Shown: positions 19,728-29,461 of the stretch, piece after piece | Position numbering within the stretch: position 1 is the stretch's first letter | Layout of the letters: every line of letters begins with the position of its first letter | Assembly: GCF_024448505.1 (NCBI RefSeq) | Contig: NZ_JAMOHV010000006.1 | Location: 124,001-188,000, forward strand | Source of the DNA: Stutzerimonas degradans | Lineage (GTDB): Bacteria; Pseudomonadota; Gammaproteobacteria; Pseudomonadales; Pseudomonadaceae | DNA: 64,000 nt | Direction: 5' to 3' | Translations under genes and position numbers: made by a program | The notes under the pieces: model-generated | Told to the model about the DNA's origin: nothing | The model's database searches: none | Seen by the model: the letters and a program-made list of their open reading frames with translations, nothing else

Positions 19728-20216
19728 ATGAATAATCCCAACAAGGCCCGTCGGGAACTGGATCGGATCGACCGTTCCATCCTGCGTATCCTGCAGCAGG
19801 AGGGACGCATTTCGTTCACCGAACTGGGCGAGCGGGTCAACCTCTCGACCACCCCGTGCACCGAACGGGTGCGCCGTCTGGAACGAGACGGCGTGATCCT
19901 CGGTTACCATGCGCGGCTCAATCCGCAGCTGCTGCGCGCCAACCTGCTGGTGTTCGTCGAGATCAGCCTGGACTACAAGTCCGGCGACACCTTCGAGGAA
20001 TTCCGCCGCGCCGTGCTGCGGCTGCCGCACGTGCTGGAGTGCCACCTGGTGTCGGGCGACTTCGACTATCTGGTCAAGGCGCGCATTTCGGAGATGGCCT
20101 CCTACCGCAAGCTGCTCGGCGACATCCTGCTGAAACTACCGCACGTGCGCGAATCCAAGAGTTACATCGTCATGGAAGAAGTGAAGGAATCGCTCGAGCT
20201 GCCAGTGCCGGACTAG
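19728..20216 (+). CDS. lrp: Lrp/AsnC-family regulator (DadR-type)
   Basis: A 162-residue feast/famine regulator: helix-turn-helix ISFTELGERVNLSTTPCTERVRRLE (residues about 30-54; written here as the span) and a C-terminal RAM ligand domain (HLVSGDFDYLVKARI). It most likely activates dadA in response to alanine, as its P. aeruginosa counterpart (PA5308) does. CGGAGG precedes the ATG at 19728. In the 148-nt dadA-lrp gap an AT-rich near-palindrome CGAAAATTCTCG (19684-19695) could be an Lrp site, though it is short and unproven. Confidence 0.92.
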   Translation: MNNPNKARRELDRIDRSILRILQQEGRISFTELGERVNLSTTPCTERVRRLERDGVILGYHARLNPQLLRANLLVFVEISLDYKSGDTFEEFRRAVLRLPHVLECHLVSGDFDYLVKARISEMASYRKLLGDILLKLPHVRESKSYIVMEEVKESLELPVPD

Positions 20217-20348
20217 AGCGCCGCGTACCCGTTCCGTTCCAGCGAGCCCGCCGCGGCCGCTGGCCGAACGGCGCCGGGCGTGCTTTGCTCGCTGCAGTGC
20301 CGAACCGTGACCTCCCCCTGAACCCCGCAGAGAATCCATTCCGAACCG

Positions 20349-21653
20349 ATGACTCAGAACACCACTCGCCAAGACGCTCACGCCCCCTCCTACTACGCCG
20401 CCAGCGCCAACCGTGCGCTGCGCTTCGCCGCGCTCGCCGGTGAGGCCCGCGCCGACGTCTGCATCGTCGGCGGCGGCTTTACCGGGCTGAATACCGCCAT
20501 CGAACTCGCCGAGCGAGGGCTGTCGGTCATCCTCCTCGAAGCCCGGCGTATCGGCTGGGGTGCCAGCGGTCGCAACGGCGGCCAGCTGATCCGCGGTGTC
20601 GGCCACGATGTCGAGCAGTTCCGGCCGGTCCTCGGCGAAGAGGGCGTCGACGAACTCAAGCGCATGGGTTTCGAAGCCGTCGACATCGTCCGCCAGCGCA
20701 TCGAGCTGCACGCCATTGATTGCGACCTGACCTGGGGCTATTGCGACCTGGCGACCAAACCACGCCACCTGGAAGGCTTCGAGCAGGACTATGCCGACCT
20801 GCTGCGTCTGGGCTATGCGCATCCGCTGCAGCGCATCTCGCGCGCCAACCTGCCGACGGTGATCGGCTCGCAGCGCTACATCGGCGGGCTGGTCGACATG
20901 GGCTCCGGACACCTGCATCCGCTCAACCTGGCGCTCGGCGAGGCGGCCGTGGCGCAGACCCTGGGCGTGCGCCTGCACGAAGACTCCGCCGTCGAACGCA
21001 TCGAGTACGGCACGCAGGTCGCGGTCCACACCGCCCACGGCGTGGTGCGCGCCAACCAGCTGGTGCTGGCCTGCAATGCCTACCTCGACGGTCTGCAGCC
21101 CAAGCTGGCGGGCAAGGTGTTGCCGGCCGGCAGCTACATCATCGCCACCGAACGTTTGCCGGCGGCGCTGTGCCAGGAACTGCTGCCGCAGAACATGGCG
21201 GTCTGCGATCAGCGCGTGGCGCTCGACTATTTCCGCCTCTCGGCCGACGGGCGACTGCTGTTCGGCGGTGCCTGCCATTATTCCGGGCGCGATCCCAAAG
21301 ACATCTCCGCCTACATGCAGCCGAAGATGCTCGCGGTGTTTCCGCAACTGGTTGGCATCGGCATCGAGTACCAGTGGGGCGGCATGATCGGCATCGGCGC
21401 CAACCGCCTGCCACAGATCGGCCGGCTGCCGGAGCAGCCGAACGTCTACTACGCCCAGGCCTACTCCGGCCACGGTCTGAACGCCACCCATCTGGCCGGT
21501 CGGCTGCTCGCCGAAGCCATCGCCGGGCGCGAGAGCCACGGCTTCGATCTGTTCGCCCGCGTGCCGCACCCGACCTTCCCCGGCGGCCCGGCCTTGCGCT
21601 CGCCGCTGCTGGCGCTGGGCATGCTCTGGTATCGGTTGAAGGATCGCTTCTGA
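20349..21653 (+). CDS. FAD-dependent amine oxidase, PauB/PuuB-like
   Basis: A 434-residue DAO-fold flavoenzyme similar to gamma-glutamylputrescine oxidases. The dinucleotide motif VCIVGGGFTGLNTAIELAE is near residue 37, the second FAD contact is GWGASGRNGGQ, and the C-terminal YYAQAYSGHGLNATH is the family signature. The P. aeruginosa gene at this place (PA5309, PauB4) belongs to the gamma-glutamylated polyamine pathway; specificity here is inferred. Together with pauR it points to polyamine use. The start MTQNTTRQDAHAPSYYA is the first ATG and gives the normal length. Confidence 0.88.
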   Translation: MTQNTTRQDAHAPSYYAASANRALRFAALAGEARADVCIVGGGFTGLNTAIELAERGLSVILLEARRIGWGASGRNGGQLIRGVGHDVEQFRPVLGEEGVDELKRMGFEAVDIVRQRIELHAIDCDLTWGYCDLATKPRHLEGFEQDYADLLRLGYAHPLQRISRANLPTVIGSQRYIGGLVDMGSGHLHPLNLALGEAAVAQTLGVRLHEDSAVERIEYGTQVAVHTAHGVVRANQLVLACNAYLDGLQPKLAGKVLPAGSYIIATERLPAALCQELLPQNMAVCDQRVALDYFRLSADGRLLFGGACHYSGRDPKDISAYMQPKMLAVFPQLVGIGIEYQWGGMIGIGANRLPQIGRLPEQPNVYYAQAYSGHGLNATHLAGRLLAEAIAGRESHGFDLFARVPHPTFPGGPALRSPLLALGMLWYRLKDRF

Positions 21654-21699
21654 CGGCGCAACGTCTAAGCTGCACGTGACCGGACCGGAAGGGAACACC

Positions 21700-23241
21700 G
21701 TGCGAGCGCTCCTGCTGCTGATCCTACTGCTGTCGCTTGCCGGCTGTGCCAGCCAGCCTGCACCGGCGCCCTCCCACGCCATCGCGCCGGCGGACTCCTC
21801 GCTCGGCCGGCAGGTGCAGGGGCTGGCAGCCGCGCAGCCGGAAGGTCATTCCGGCCTGCGCCTGCTGCCTGAGAGCAGCGAGGCATTCGCCGCCCGCGCC
21901 GAGCTGTTCCGTGCCGCGCGGCGCAGCCTGGATATCCAGTACTACATCGTGCATGACGGCCTCTCCACGCGCCTGCTGGTCGACGAGCTGCTGCGCGCCG
22001 CCGACCGTGGCGTACGCGTCCGGCTGCTGCTCGACGACACCACCAGCGACGGCCAGGACTACCGCATCGCCACGCTGGCAGCGCATTCGAACGTGCAGAT
22101 CCGCGTGTTCAACCCGCTGCGCGCCGGCCGCAGCAACCCGGTCACGCGCACGCTCGGGCGACTGCTGCATCTGCCGCAGCAGCACCGGCGCATGCACAAC
22201 AAGCTGCTGCTGGTCGACAGCAGCCTGGCGATCGTCGGCGGACGCAATCTGGGCGACGAATATTTCGATGCCGATCGCAGCCTGAACTTTACCGACATCG
22301 ACCTGCTCGCCGCCGGTCCGGTGGCGCGGCAGCTCGCCGACAGCTTCGACCAGTACTGGAATCACCAGCTGAGCGTGCCGATCCAGCACTTCTTCTGGCG
22401 ACCGCCGGCACAGCGCAAGCTGAGCGAGGCACGCGAACAGCTCCAGCAATATCTGCAACAGGCGCGCCGCGACGATGGCCCGCTGTACCGCCGACTGATC
22501 CGCTACCAGCGCGAGCCGCAGCTGCAGCGCTGGCTGGACGAGCTGATCTGGGCGCCCGCCGCAGCGCTCTGGGACGATCCCGACAAACTCCTGGCCGATG
22601 GCCCGCCCACGCGACTGCTGACCACCCAGCTGGCGCCGGCACTGACCGCGGTGCAGGATGAGCTGATGCTGGTGTCGGCGTACTTTGTGCCCACCGACAG
22701 CGGCGTCGACTACCTGGCCGAACGTCGCCGCGACGGCGTGACCATCCGCATCCTCACCAATTCGCTGGAAGCCACCGACGTGCCGGCCGTGCATGGCGGT
22801 TATGCGCCGTACCGCCAGCGCATGCTGGAACAGGGCGTGCAGCTGTTCGAACTGCGCCGCCAGCCCGACCAGAAGTCCTCCTACAGCTTCTTCGGCGAGT
22901 CGGAATCCAGCCTGCACAGCAAGGCGGCGGTGTTCGACCGCAAACGGGTGTTCATCGGCTCGCTCAACTTCGACCCGCGCTCGGTACTGTGGAACAGCGA
23001 AGTCGGCATCCTCGCGCAAAGCCCGACGCTGGCCCGTGAGGTGCACCGACTGACGCTCGAGGGCATGGCACCGGCAACCAGCTACGAGGTGAAGCTGGCC
23101 CGGCGCGGCGATACCCGCCAGCTGGTATGGATCGCCGAGGAGCAGGGCCGGCGCATCGTTCTCGAGCGCGAGCCAGGCGGATTCTGGCGCCGCCTGAACG
23201 CCTGGCTGGCCGATGTCGTTGGCCTGGAACGGATGCTCTGA
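21700..23241 (+). CDS. Phospholipase D-family lipoprotein (cardiolipin synthase-like)
   Basis: About 513 residues. An N-terminal lipoprotein signal (LLLLILLLSLAGC, lipobox LAGC) anchors it to a membrane. Two HKD motifs are intact: HNKLLLVDSSLAIVGGRN near residue 167 and HSKAAVFDRKRVFIGSLN near 408, so it should be a catalytically competent phosphatidyltransferase or phosphodiesterase. It resembles ClsC/YmdC-type proteins. I chose the GTG at 21700, preceded by AAGGGAAC; a GTG eight codons upstream is the alternative. Cardiolipin synthesis is inferred; a nuclease or other phosphodiester role is possible. Confidence 0.88.
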   Translation: MRALLLLILLLSLAGCASQPAPAPSHAIAPADSSLGRQVQGLAAAQPEGHSGLRLLPESSEAFAARAELFRAARRSLDIQYYIVHDGLSTRLLVDELLRAADRGVRVRLLLDDTTSDGQDYRIATLAAHSNVQIRVFNPLRAGRSNPVTRTLGRLLHLPQQHRRMHNKLLLVDSSLAIVGGRNLGDEYFDADRSLNFTDIDLLAAGPVARQLADSFDQYWNHQLSVPIQHFFWRPPAQRKLSEAREQLQQYLQQARRDDGPLYRRLIRYQREPQLQRWLDELIWAPAAALWDDPDKLLADGPPTRLLTTQLAPALTAVQDELMLVSAYFVPTDSGVDYLAERRRDGVTIRILTNSLEATDVPAVHGGYAPYRQRMLEQGVQLFELRRQPDQKSSYSFFGESESSLHSKAAVFDRKRVFIGSLNFDPRSVLWNSEVGILAQSPTLAREVHRLTLEGMAPATSYEVKLARRGDTRQLVWIAEEQGRRIVLEREPGGFWRRLNAWLADVVGLERML

Positions 23242-23388
23242 GCACCACCCCTGTCGCTGGCCGTCCGGCAGCTCAGCGGCGAATCACACTTTGGGGTGAT
23301 ACCACTTGGCCACTGGTCCGCTAGGCTCTGGAAGCCAACTGCAACAAGCAGGCATCCGCTTCGATAAAAACAACAAAGGAGCACAACA

Positions 23389-24126
23389 ATGCGCCATCGC
23401 ACATGGATATGGCTGCTCGCCCTGATCGTCGCCTGGCTGCCCGGCCAGTCCCACAGCCAGACACTGTCCGCGCTGGAAAAACTGCAGATCCACGCCAGTC
23501 GCGCCACCAGCAGCCTGTTGCTGTATCGCGGCGAAGGCTTCCAGAAAGCCCACCTGGCGCGGATGGAAGCCGACATCCTGGCGCTCAACGAGGCCCTGCA
23601 GGGTGTTGCGAATCCCACCAGCGCGCTGCGCGACAGCCACCGCCAGTTACAGGCCAGGCTGCGCGAAGGTGCCGGTTTCGGTCGCGGCGAAGACGACATG
23701 CCCTGGGGCTGGCCGCTGGAAATGAGCAAGGCACTGCGCGAGTTCCTCACTGCCGTACGCGGCCAGCAGGGCGTCGAGGCCCACGCCGAGCTGCCGGCGA
23801 AAGTCGAATACCTCGCCGTGCAATACCTCAGCCGCGCCTACATCGGCAGTTTCGAGACGGCCCGCGAGCAGCCCGACACCTACCTCGGCCAGGACGAACG
23901 GCAGCTGGTGCCGGCCATCGACGCGCAACTGGCGCAGCTCGGCGAGCGCGGCGACCCGGCGCTAGCCCGGGTCAAGACGCGCTGGAGCTTTCTCAAGGTG
24001 GCGCTGCAGGACATGAACAGCGGCAGCAACAACTTCACCACCGCCTCGGGCCGGCCGTTCGCGCCAATCATGGTCGACCGCCACACCCGCAGCCTGAGCG
24101 ATCAGTGGATGGCGCTGGCGCCCTGA
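23389..24126 (+). CDS. Uncharacterised exported protein
   Basis: A 245-residue protein with a clear signal peptide (residues 1 to about 23, cut near SHS-Q). The mature part is mostly helical, with many Leu/Ala/Gln heptad-like runs and no catalytic motif I recognise. A strong Shine-Dalgarno (AAAGGAG) and good codon use support a real gene. It stands alone between the PLD lipoprotein gene and a convergent chemoreceptor gene. No function is proposed. Confidence 0.75.
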   Translation: MRHRTWIWLLALIVAWLPGQSHSQTLSALEKLQIHASRATSSLLLYRGEGFQKAHLARMEADILALNEALQGVANPTSALRDSHRQLQARLREGAGFGRGEDDMPWGWPLEMSKALREFLTAVRGQQGVEAHAELPAKVEYLAVQYLSRAYIGSFETAREQPDTYLGQDERQLVPAIDAQLAQLGERGDPALARVKTRWSFLKVALQDMNSGSNNFTTASGRPFAPIMVDRHTRSLSDQWMALAP

Positions 24127-24133
24127 GCCGCCG

Positions 24134-25708
24134 TCAGGCCTGCGCCTCCGGCCGATAGCCCAGGCGCAGCCCGCCCCAGTGACGCCCCTTGACCATGATC
24201 GGCACCGAGAGGTCGTGCATCAGTTCGCCGGTGTCGCGGCTGTAGGTCTGCAGCAGCACGCTGCGCTGGTGGCTGCCGCAGCGTCCGCCGGTACGGTCGT
24301 TGAACAGCCGCTTGCTGCGACTGCGGCTGCGGTCGATCTCGGGATTGCCCACCGGCGGATGATTGAAGGCGTTGTTGTGGGTCGGCACGTAGCCTTCCGG
24401 CGTGGTGGCGATGGCGTAGACGATCGCGTCGTGGCGCGCCAGCAGCGGCTCCTGGATCGCCGGTAGTACGCCATCGGCGTACTTATCGAAGCGGGTGTGG
24501 TACTTCAACGGATTGGTACCCGGCTGCGCCTGGTAGTTGCGGTCGAACAGGTCGTTGATGGCAATGCGCCCGGCGTCGATATCCGCCTCGAAGCGCGCCG
24601 CGATGTCCGCGGCCCCCTGGCGCGCGAGGTCGTAGATCGACTGGTGATAGTCGTCGAGCTGCACCTCGGCGAGGCGCTCGCTCGCGCTCTCGGCCTGCGC
24701 CACCAGGCGTTCGGCGGCCTGCTCCAGCTGACGGGTCTGCTGCTCGCTGTCCAGCGCATCGGCACGCAGCTGGTCGAGCGCGACGAACAACGCGGTCAGC
24801 CGTTCATGGTTGCTGGCCGTGCCGGAGGTGATCTCGGCGACCTGAGCTTCCACGCCGCCGGCCAGTTCAGTGATGCCGGTCAGCTGCTGGCCGGTACCGG
24901 CGATCTGCGCGGCGGCTTCGTCCAGTTCGCTGGCCTGCTGCTGGATATGGCTGACCACGGCGCCGCTCTGCTCGCGGATATCGGCGACCATGCGCCCGAC
25001 TTCCTCGGTTGCGCTGGAGGTCCGCGCGGCGAGGTTGCGCACCTCGTCGGCCACCACGGCGAAGCCGCGCCCCGCCTCGCCGGCCCGGGCCGCTTCGATG
25101 GCGGCATTGAGCGCGAGCAGATTGGTCTGGCTGGCGATGGACTGGATCACGTCGGTGATCTGGCGGATTTCCTCGGTACGCGCCGACAGGCCGTCGATCA
25201 GCTCGCGGCTCGACTGGGTCTGCGCACTGAGCTGCTGCATGCGGGCGATAGCCTGCAGCAGTTCGGTCTGCCCGGCATCGCTGCTGCGCCGCACCGCCTG
25301 CGCTGCTTCCAGGGTATGGCGGGCGCGCTCGGCGCTGTCCTGGCCAGTGGCGGCCATCGCCTCGGCGCCATTGGCAATCTCGCTGACCGCCTGCAGCTGC
25401 GACTGCAGCCGGCCGGCCAGCTGCTCGGCGCTGAAGGCCACCTGGGCGGCCGACAACGCGTTGTGGCAGGTGTGCCGGGAGAGATTCTTGCTCAGCTCGG
25501 TGAAGGCCTGCGGTTCGGCCCCAGCCACACTGCTCGTCTCGCCGCCCGCACGCCAGACACCGAACCAGGGCGCCAGAGCCGCGCCCAGGATGAGCGCGGC
25601 CAGCAGCGGAAACGGCAGGGTGATTGCGTAGTGGAGCAGCAGCACGGCGCAGATGGCCAAGCCGTGCAGCAGGCAGGCGCGCGCGTTAAGGCGAGGGGTA
25701 GATCGCAT
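24134..25708 (-). CDS. Methyl-accepting chemotaxis protein with C-terminal sensor-like domain
   Basis: A 524-residue chemoreceptor. Two closely spaced membrane spans (about 12-52) leave almost no periplasmic domain. The signalling hairpin is intact, with the highly conserved tip [20 protein letters not shown] and [21 protein letters not shown]. After the coiled coil, about residues 380-524 form a separate globular domain ([61 protein letters not shown]), a layout seen in other proteobacterial receptors and likely to sense a cytoplasmic signal. There is no C-terminal NWETF-type pentapeptide for CheR/CheB docking. Confidence 0.9.
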   Translation of the reverse strand: MRSTPRLNARACLLHGLAICAVLLLHYAITLPFPLLAALILGAALAPWFGVWRAGGETSSVAGAEPQAFTELSKNLSRHTCHNALSAAQVAFSAEQLAGRLQSQLQAVSEIANGAEAMAATGQDSAERARHTLEAAQAVRRSSDAGQTELLQAIARMQQLSAQTQSSRELIDGLSARTEEIRQITDVIQSIASQTNLLALNAAIEAARAGEAGRGFAVVADEVRNLAARTSSATEEVGRMVADIREQSGAVVSHIQQQASELDEAAAQIAGTGQQLTGITELAGGVEAQVAEITSGTASNHERLTALFVALDQLRADALDSEQQTRQLEQAAERLVAQAESASERLAEVQLDDYHQSIYDLARQGAADIAARFEADIDAGRIAINDLFDRNYQAQPGTNPLKYHTRFDKYADGVLPAIQEPLLARHDAIVYAIATTPEGYVPTHNNAFNHPPVGNPEIDRSRSRSKRLFNDRTGGRCGSHQRSVLLQTYSRDTGELMHDLSVPIMVKGRHWGGLRLGYRPEAQA

Positions 25709-26101
25709 GGACGGCCTCTGTTTGTTCTTGTCGATCGGCCAAGCGTTTTACCCATATTTCGCGACGAAAGTCAGTAGTGCCTTAGTAGCAAAGTGCCAAC
25801 AGTCCGTTACGCCCGCGCATGCCACGAGGCGCGGCGCACGGGCCAACTGCCTATGGCGCTGCGGCCATGCCGTACCGCAGCCCTCGAACCGCCGATCGGA
25901 AAAATCGAGGGCGGCGCCCAGTGGTTCTGATGATGCAACGGTATTTCGCCTTGCAGAACAACGTTCTGCGCAATTGACCGCGCGTTCGGAGACTGACAGC
26001 CTGCCTTCTATATACGCCTCCTGTTCGCACGCCTGTTTCGCCCGCTCTCCGTGCACGCTTCGCCGGGCGAGTTTTTACCGATTATCGAGACGCACCGAAC
26101 C
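25709..26101. other. Intergenic region between divergent chemoreceptor and membrane-protein genes
   Basis: This 393-nt stretch holds no convincing gene; short open frames on both strands lack ribosome-binding sites. It must contain the promoters of both flanking genes. The only strong signal I see is the 17-bp inverted repeat at 25953-25969, followed by TTGACC at 25974 and the AT-rich TATATA at 26009. Confidence 0.7.
25953..25969. promoter_or_regulatory. Candidate operator palindrome
   Basis: GCAGAAC-AAC-GTTCTGC is a perfect 7-bp inverted repeat with a 3-bp spacer. It sits 4 nt upstream of TTGACC, a possible -35 element, in the divergent promoter region. The binding protein is unknown. Confidence 0.45.
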
Positions 26102-27433
26102 ATGACCGCGCTGCTGCCGCTGGCACTGTTCTGCGAACTGCTCGCACTGGCGACTCGGACGCGCCCGCTGAGTGTTGCCAGCGGGGTGCTGCTGAGTCTG
26201 TTCTTCGTCTGGCACTGGCGTTCGCTGATGCCTTACCCGCGCCGACTCGCCCTGGTCACGCTGGGTCTGCTCGGCTACTGGCTGCTGAGCGGCGCAGCCA
26301 GCTGGGAGCAGGGCCAGCGTCTGCTTGCGGCGGCCGCGTACTACGGTGCCTTCGTCGGCGCGCTGGGTTTGATGCATTGCCAGGCCGAGCGCCTGCGCCC
26401 GCTTGGCGAGCTGCATCGGCGGCTGCTGGCCGGATCGCCCGCGCTGCTGTATCCGAGCTATCTGCTGAGCACCCTGACGATCAGCTCGATCCTCAGCTTC
26501 GGCATGCTCACGCTGGTCTGCGGCTCGCTCGAGCGCCACCTGCAACACGGCGGCTACAGCGAGACGCAGCGCCGCGAAGGAAGACGTGGAGTAATGGTTA
26601 CCGCGCTGCGCGGCTTCGCTCTGGTACCGCTGCTGGCACCGACCAGCGTCGCGGTGGCCATTCTCACGCGTGAACTGCCGGGACTGAGCTGGCAGGCGCT
26701 GCTGCCGTTCGGCCTGCTCGCCGCCCTGCTCCTGCTGCTGATCGGCTGGCCGCTGGAGAACCGTCGGCTGCGGCAGCTGCGTCGCACCGAGTCCGGCGAA
26801 ACACCGGCACCACCGCAATCACTGCGGAGCCTGCTGCTCGGCAGCCTGCTGGGTATCGCGCTGATCGCCCTGCTGGCGGCTTTTACCCCGCTGTCCGCCA
26901 CTCAGGCGGCGATGCTGCTGGTACCGCTGGCGGTGGTCGGCGTGCTGCGCGCACAGGGGGAAGGGTTCGGTGCGATTCATACCCAGGTGCGCGACACCCT
27001 GGCCGGCATGCGCAACGAGACCTTTATCTTTGCCTGTTCGGCCGTGCTCGGCGGGCTCGTCGCCGCACTGGTTCCGGTCGACGTGCTGGTCGTGTACGTC
27101 GGCACCTCGCCGCTGGCACTGTTCGGCCTCGGCAGTGCCGGCATGCTTGCGGTCATCGCACTGGCCCTGCTTGGCGTCGCACCGATCATTTCACTGAACC
27201 TGTGTGCCGCGCTGCTGGCGCAACTGGCCGCACAGGGCGTGGCCATCATGCAGCCGGCGGTAGCGCTGCTCGCCGGCTTCTCGCTGGCGATGTTGCTGTC
27301 GCCCTACGGCCCCTCGGCGCTGATGCTGGCGCGACATGCCGGGCTGTCGCCGTGGCACATCGCCTTCGGCTGGAACGGCCGCTTCGTGCTGCTGGCGCTC
27401 GGGCCGCTGCTGCTGGTGCCGCTGCTGGCGTAA
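26102..27433 (+). CDS. Uncharacterised polytopic membrane protein
   Basis: A 443-residue, very hydrophobic protein with about 11-12 predicted spans in two halves separated by a polar loop (residues about 225-245). It looks like a secondary transporter; the C-terminal re-entrant-like LLSPYGPSALMLARHAG segment recalls ion-transporter-superfamily carriers, but I cannot place it in a named family. I chose the ATG at 26102; an upstream ATG at 26051 would add 17 non-hydrophobic residues, and neither has a strong Shine-Dalgarno. It converges with radC, 6 nt apart. Confidence 0.75.
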   Translation: MTALLPLALFCELLALATRTRPLSVASGVLLSLFFVWHWRSLMPYPRRLALVTLGLLGYWLLSGAASWEQGQRLLAAAAYYGAFVGALGLMHCQAERLRPLGELHRRLLAGSPALLYPSYLLSTLTISSILSFGMLTLVCGSLERHLQHGGYSETQRREGRRGVMVTALRGFALVPLLAPTSVAVAILTRELPGLSWQALLPFGLLAALLLLLIGWPLENRRLRQLRRTESGETPAPPQSLRSLLLGSLLGIALIALLAAFTPLSATQAAMLLVPLAVVGVLRAQGEGFGAIHTQVRDTLAGMRNETFIFACSAVLGGLVAALVPVDVLVVYVGTSPLALFGLGSAGMLAVIALALLGVAPIISLNLCAALLAQLAAQGVAIMQPAVALLAGFSLAMLLSPYGPSALMLARHAGLSPWHIAFGWNGRFVLLALGPLLLVPLLA

Positions 27434-27439
27434 CGACGC

Positions 27440-28114
27440 TCACATCCAGCCCGCTTCGGCCATCGACAGCGGCTCGCCCTCGCCGACGATGAAGTGGTCG
27501 AGCACGCGCACGTCGATCAGTGCCAACGCTTCCTTTAAACGCTGGGTCAGCTGGCGATCGGCCTGACTCGGCTCAGCAACGCCGGAGGGATGATTGTGGG
27601 TAAGGATCACCGCCGCCGCATTCTGCGCCAGCGCGCGCTTGACCACCTGCCGCGGGTAAACGCTGGCGCCGTCGATGGTGCCGTGGAACAGCACTTCGAA
27701 CGCCAGCACCCGGTGCTTGGCATCGAGAAACAGGCAGCCGAACAGCTCGTGCGGCTCGTGGCGCAGGCGCGCCTTGAGGTAATCGCGCACCGCTTGCGGC
27801 GACTCCAGCGCCGAATCCCGGCGCAGCCGCTCGGCCAGATGCCGGCGCGCCATCTCCAGCACGGCCTGCAACTGCGCGTACTTGGCGGGGCCCAGCCCCA
27901 GATGCGTGGTGAATTGATCGAGGTCGGCTTCGAGCAGCGCGCGCAGGCCGCCGAACTCGCCGAGCAGGTGGCGCGCCAGGTCTACCGCGCTTCGGCCGGC
28001 AACGCCGGTACGCAGGAAAATCGCCAGCAATTCGGCATCGGAAAGCGCCGCCGCACCCTGTTCCAGAAGCTTTTCCCGCGGCCGCTCCGCCGTCGGCCAG
28101 TCACGTATGCTCAT
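27440..28114 (-). CDS. radC: RadC/YicR family JAB-domain protein
   Basis: A 224-residue protein. An N-terminal helix-hairpin-helix-like region ([24 protein letters not shown] in the family's wording) is followed by a JAB1/MPN metalloprotease-like domain with the zinc motif [15 protein letters not shown]. Once thought a DNA-repair factor, its function is now considered unknown. It is divergent from coaBC, the conserved arrangement in Pseudomonas and E. coli. Confidence 0.93.
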   Translation of the reverse strand: MSIRDWPTAERPREKLLEQGAAALSDAELLAIFLRTGVAGRSAVDLARHLLGEFGGLRALLEADLDQFTTHLGLGPAKYAQLQAVLEMARRHLAERLRRDSALESPQAVRDYLKARLRHEPHELFGCLFLDAKHRVLAFEVLFHGTIDGASVYPRQVVKRALAQNAAAVILTHNHPSGVAEPSQADRQLTQRLKEALALIDVRVLDHFIVGEGEPLSMAEAGWM

Positions 28115-28251
28115 GTCTCCTCCCTGTCGAGCAGGCCCGCTTCTCCGTCGCGGACGCTGTGCTATCTTAGCCCGTCATTTTTCCGGGGTGCCCGCGCGGC
28201 TCCGACGCAATTCTCACTCCGGCAATCCTCTACAAGAAACAAGGCAGGCCT

Positions 28252-29460
28252 ATGCAGCGGCTGTATCGTAAACGCATCGTCCTGGGCGTCGGCGGCGGCA
28301 TCGCCGCTTACAAAAGTGCCGAACTGGTGCGTCGTCTGCGCGACCACGGCGCTGAAGTACGAGTGGTGATGACCCAGGGCGGCCGCGAGTTCATCACGCC
28401 GCTGACCCTGCAGGCGCTCTCCGGTCACCCGGTCCATCTGGATCTGCTCGACCCCGCAGCCGAAGCGGCGATGGGCCATATCGAACTGGCGCGCTGGGCC
28501 GACCTGGTGCTGATCGCACCAGCGACTGCCGACCTCATGGCGCGCCTCGCCCAGGGCATCGCCAACGATCTGCTGACCACCCTGGTGCTGGCGACCAACG
28601 CCCCGGTCGCCCTGGCACCGGCGATGAATCAGGCGATGTGGGCCGACCCGGCGACCCAGGCCAACCGCCAACTGCTCGAACAGCGCGGCATTCGCCTGTT
28701 CGGCCCTGGCTCCGGCAGCCAGGCCTGCGGCGATGTCGGCATGGGCCGCATGCTCGAGGCCGAAGAGCTGGCCCAGGCTGCCGCCGATTGTTTCGAGAAC
28801 GGCCGCCTGAGCGGTCTGCGCCTGCTGATCACCGCCGGACCGACCCAGGAAAACATCGACCCGGTGCGTTACATCACCAATCACAGCTCGGGCAAAATGG
28901 GCTTCGCCCTCGCCGAGGCGGCCGCCGAAGCCGGCGCGCAGGTCACGCTGGTCACCGGCCCGGTGTTCCTCCCGACGCCTGATCGCGTGCAGCGCATCGA
29001 CGTGGTCAGCGCGCGCGACATGCTCGCTGCCTGCGAAGCGGCGATGCCCTGCGACCTGCTGATCGCCGCTGCCGCAGTGGCCGACTACCGCCCCGAGGTG
29101 GTAGCGCCGCACAAGCTGAAGAAAGACCCCACTACCGGCGACGGCCTGTTGCTGCAGATGGTGCGCAATCCGGACATCCTCGCCACCCTGGCGGCTCGCC
29201 CGGATCGCCCGTTCTGCGTCGGCTTCGCCGCCGAAACCGAGAACCTGCTCGACTACGCCATGCGCAAGCTGCGTGACAAGAATCTCGACCTCATCGTCGC
29301 CAACGACGTGGCCAACCCGAGCATCGGCTTCAACAGCGAAGAAAACGCGGTCAGCGTGATCGATCGCCAGCAGCACGTAACCCGCTTCGGCCAGGCCAGC
29401 AAGGGGCACATCGCCCGCGCGCTGGTGGCCTTCATCGCCGATCGCTACAGGCAGGCCTGA
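28252..29460 (+). CDS. coaBC: Bifunctional CoaBC (4'-phosphopantothenoylcysteine synthetase/decarboxylase)
   Basis: A 402-residue enzyme for two consecutive steps of coenzyme A synthesis. The N-terminal FMN decarboxylase CoaC (about 1-185) shows [14 protein letters not shown], the catalytic histidine in [10 protein letters not shown], the substrate clamp APAMNQAMW and the catalytic cysteine in [13 protein letters not shown]. The C-terminal CoaB ligase starts at [20 protein letters not shown] with [13 protein letters not shown]. It is the first gene of a tight run with dut 1 nt downstream. Confidence 0.97.
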   Translation: MQRLYRKRIVLGVGGGIAAYKSAELVRRLRDHGAEVRVVMTQGGREFITPLTLQALSGHPVHLDLLDPAAEAAMGHIELARWADLVLIAPATADLMARLAQGIANDLLTTLVLATNAPVALAPAMNQAMWADPATQANRQLLEQRGIRLFGPGSGSQACGDVGMGRMLEAEELAQAAADCFENGRLSGLRLLITAGPTQENIDPVRYITNHSSGKMGFALAEAAAEAGAQVTLVTGPVFLPTPDRVQRIDVVSARDMLAACEAAMPCDLLIAAAAVADYRPEVVAPHKLKKDPTTGDGLLLQMVRNPDILATLAARPDRPFCVGFAAETENLLDYAMRKLRDKNLDLIVANDVANPSIGFNSEENAVSVIDRQQHVTRFGQASKGHIARALVAFIADRYRQA

Positions 29461-29461
29461 C

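Noticed and set aside
25653-26105. A 150-codon plus-strand open frame across the intergenic region before the polytopic membrane protein
   Set aside because: It overlaps the chemoreceptor 5' end, has no Shine-Dalgarno, and its composition is unlike neighbouring proteins.
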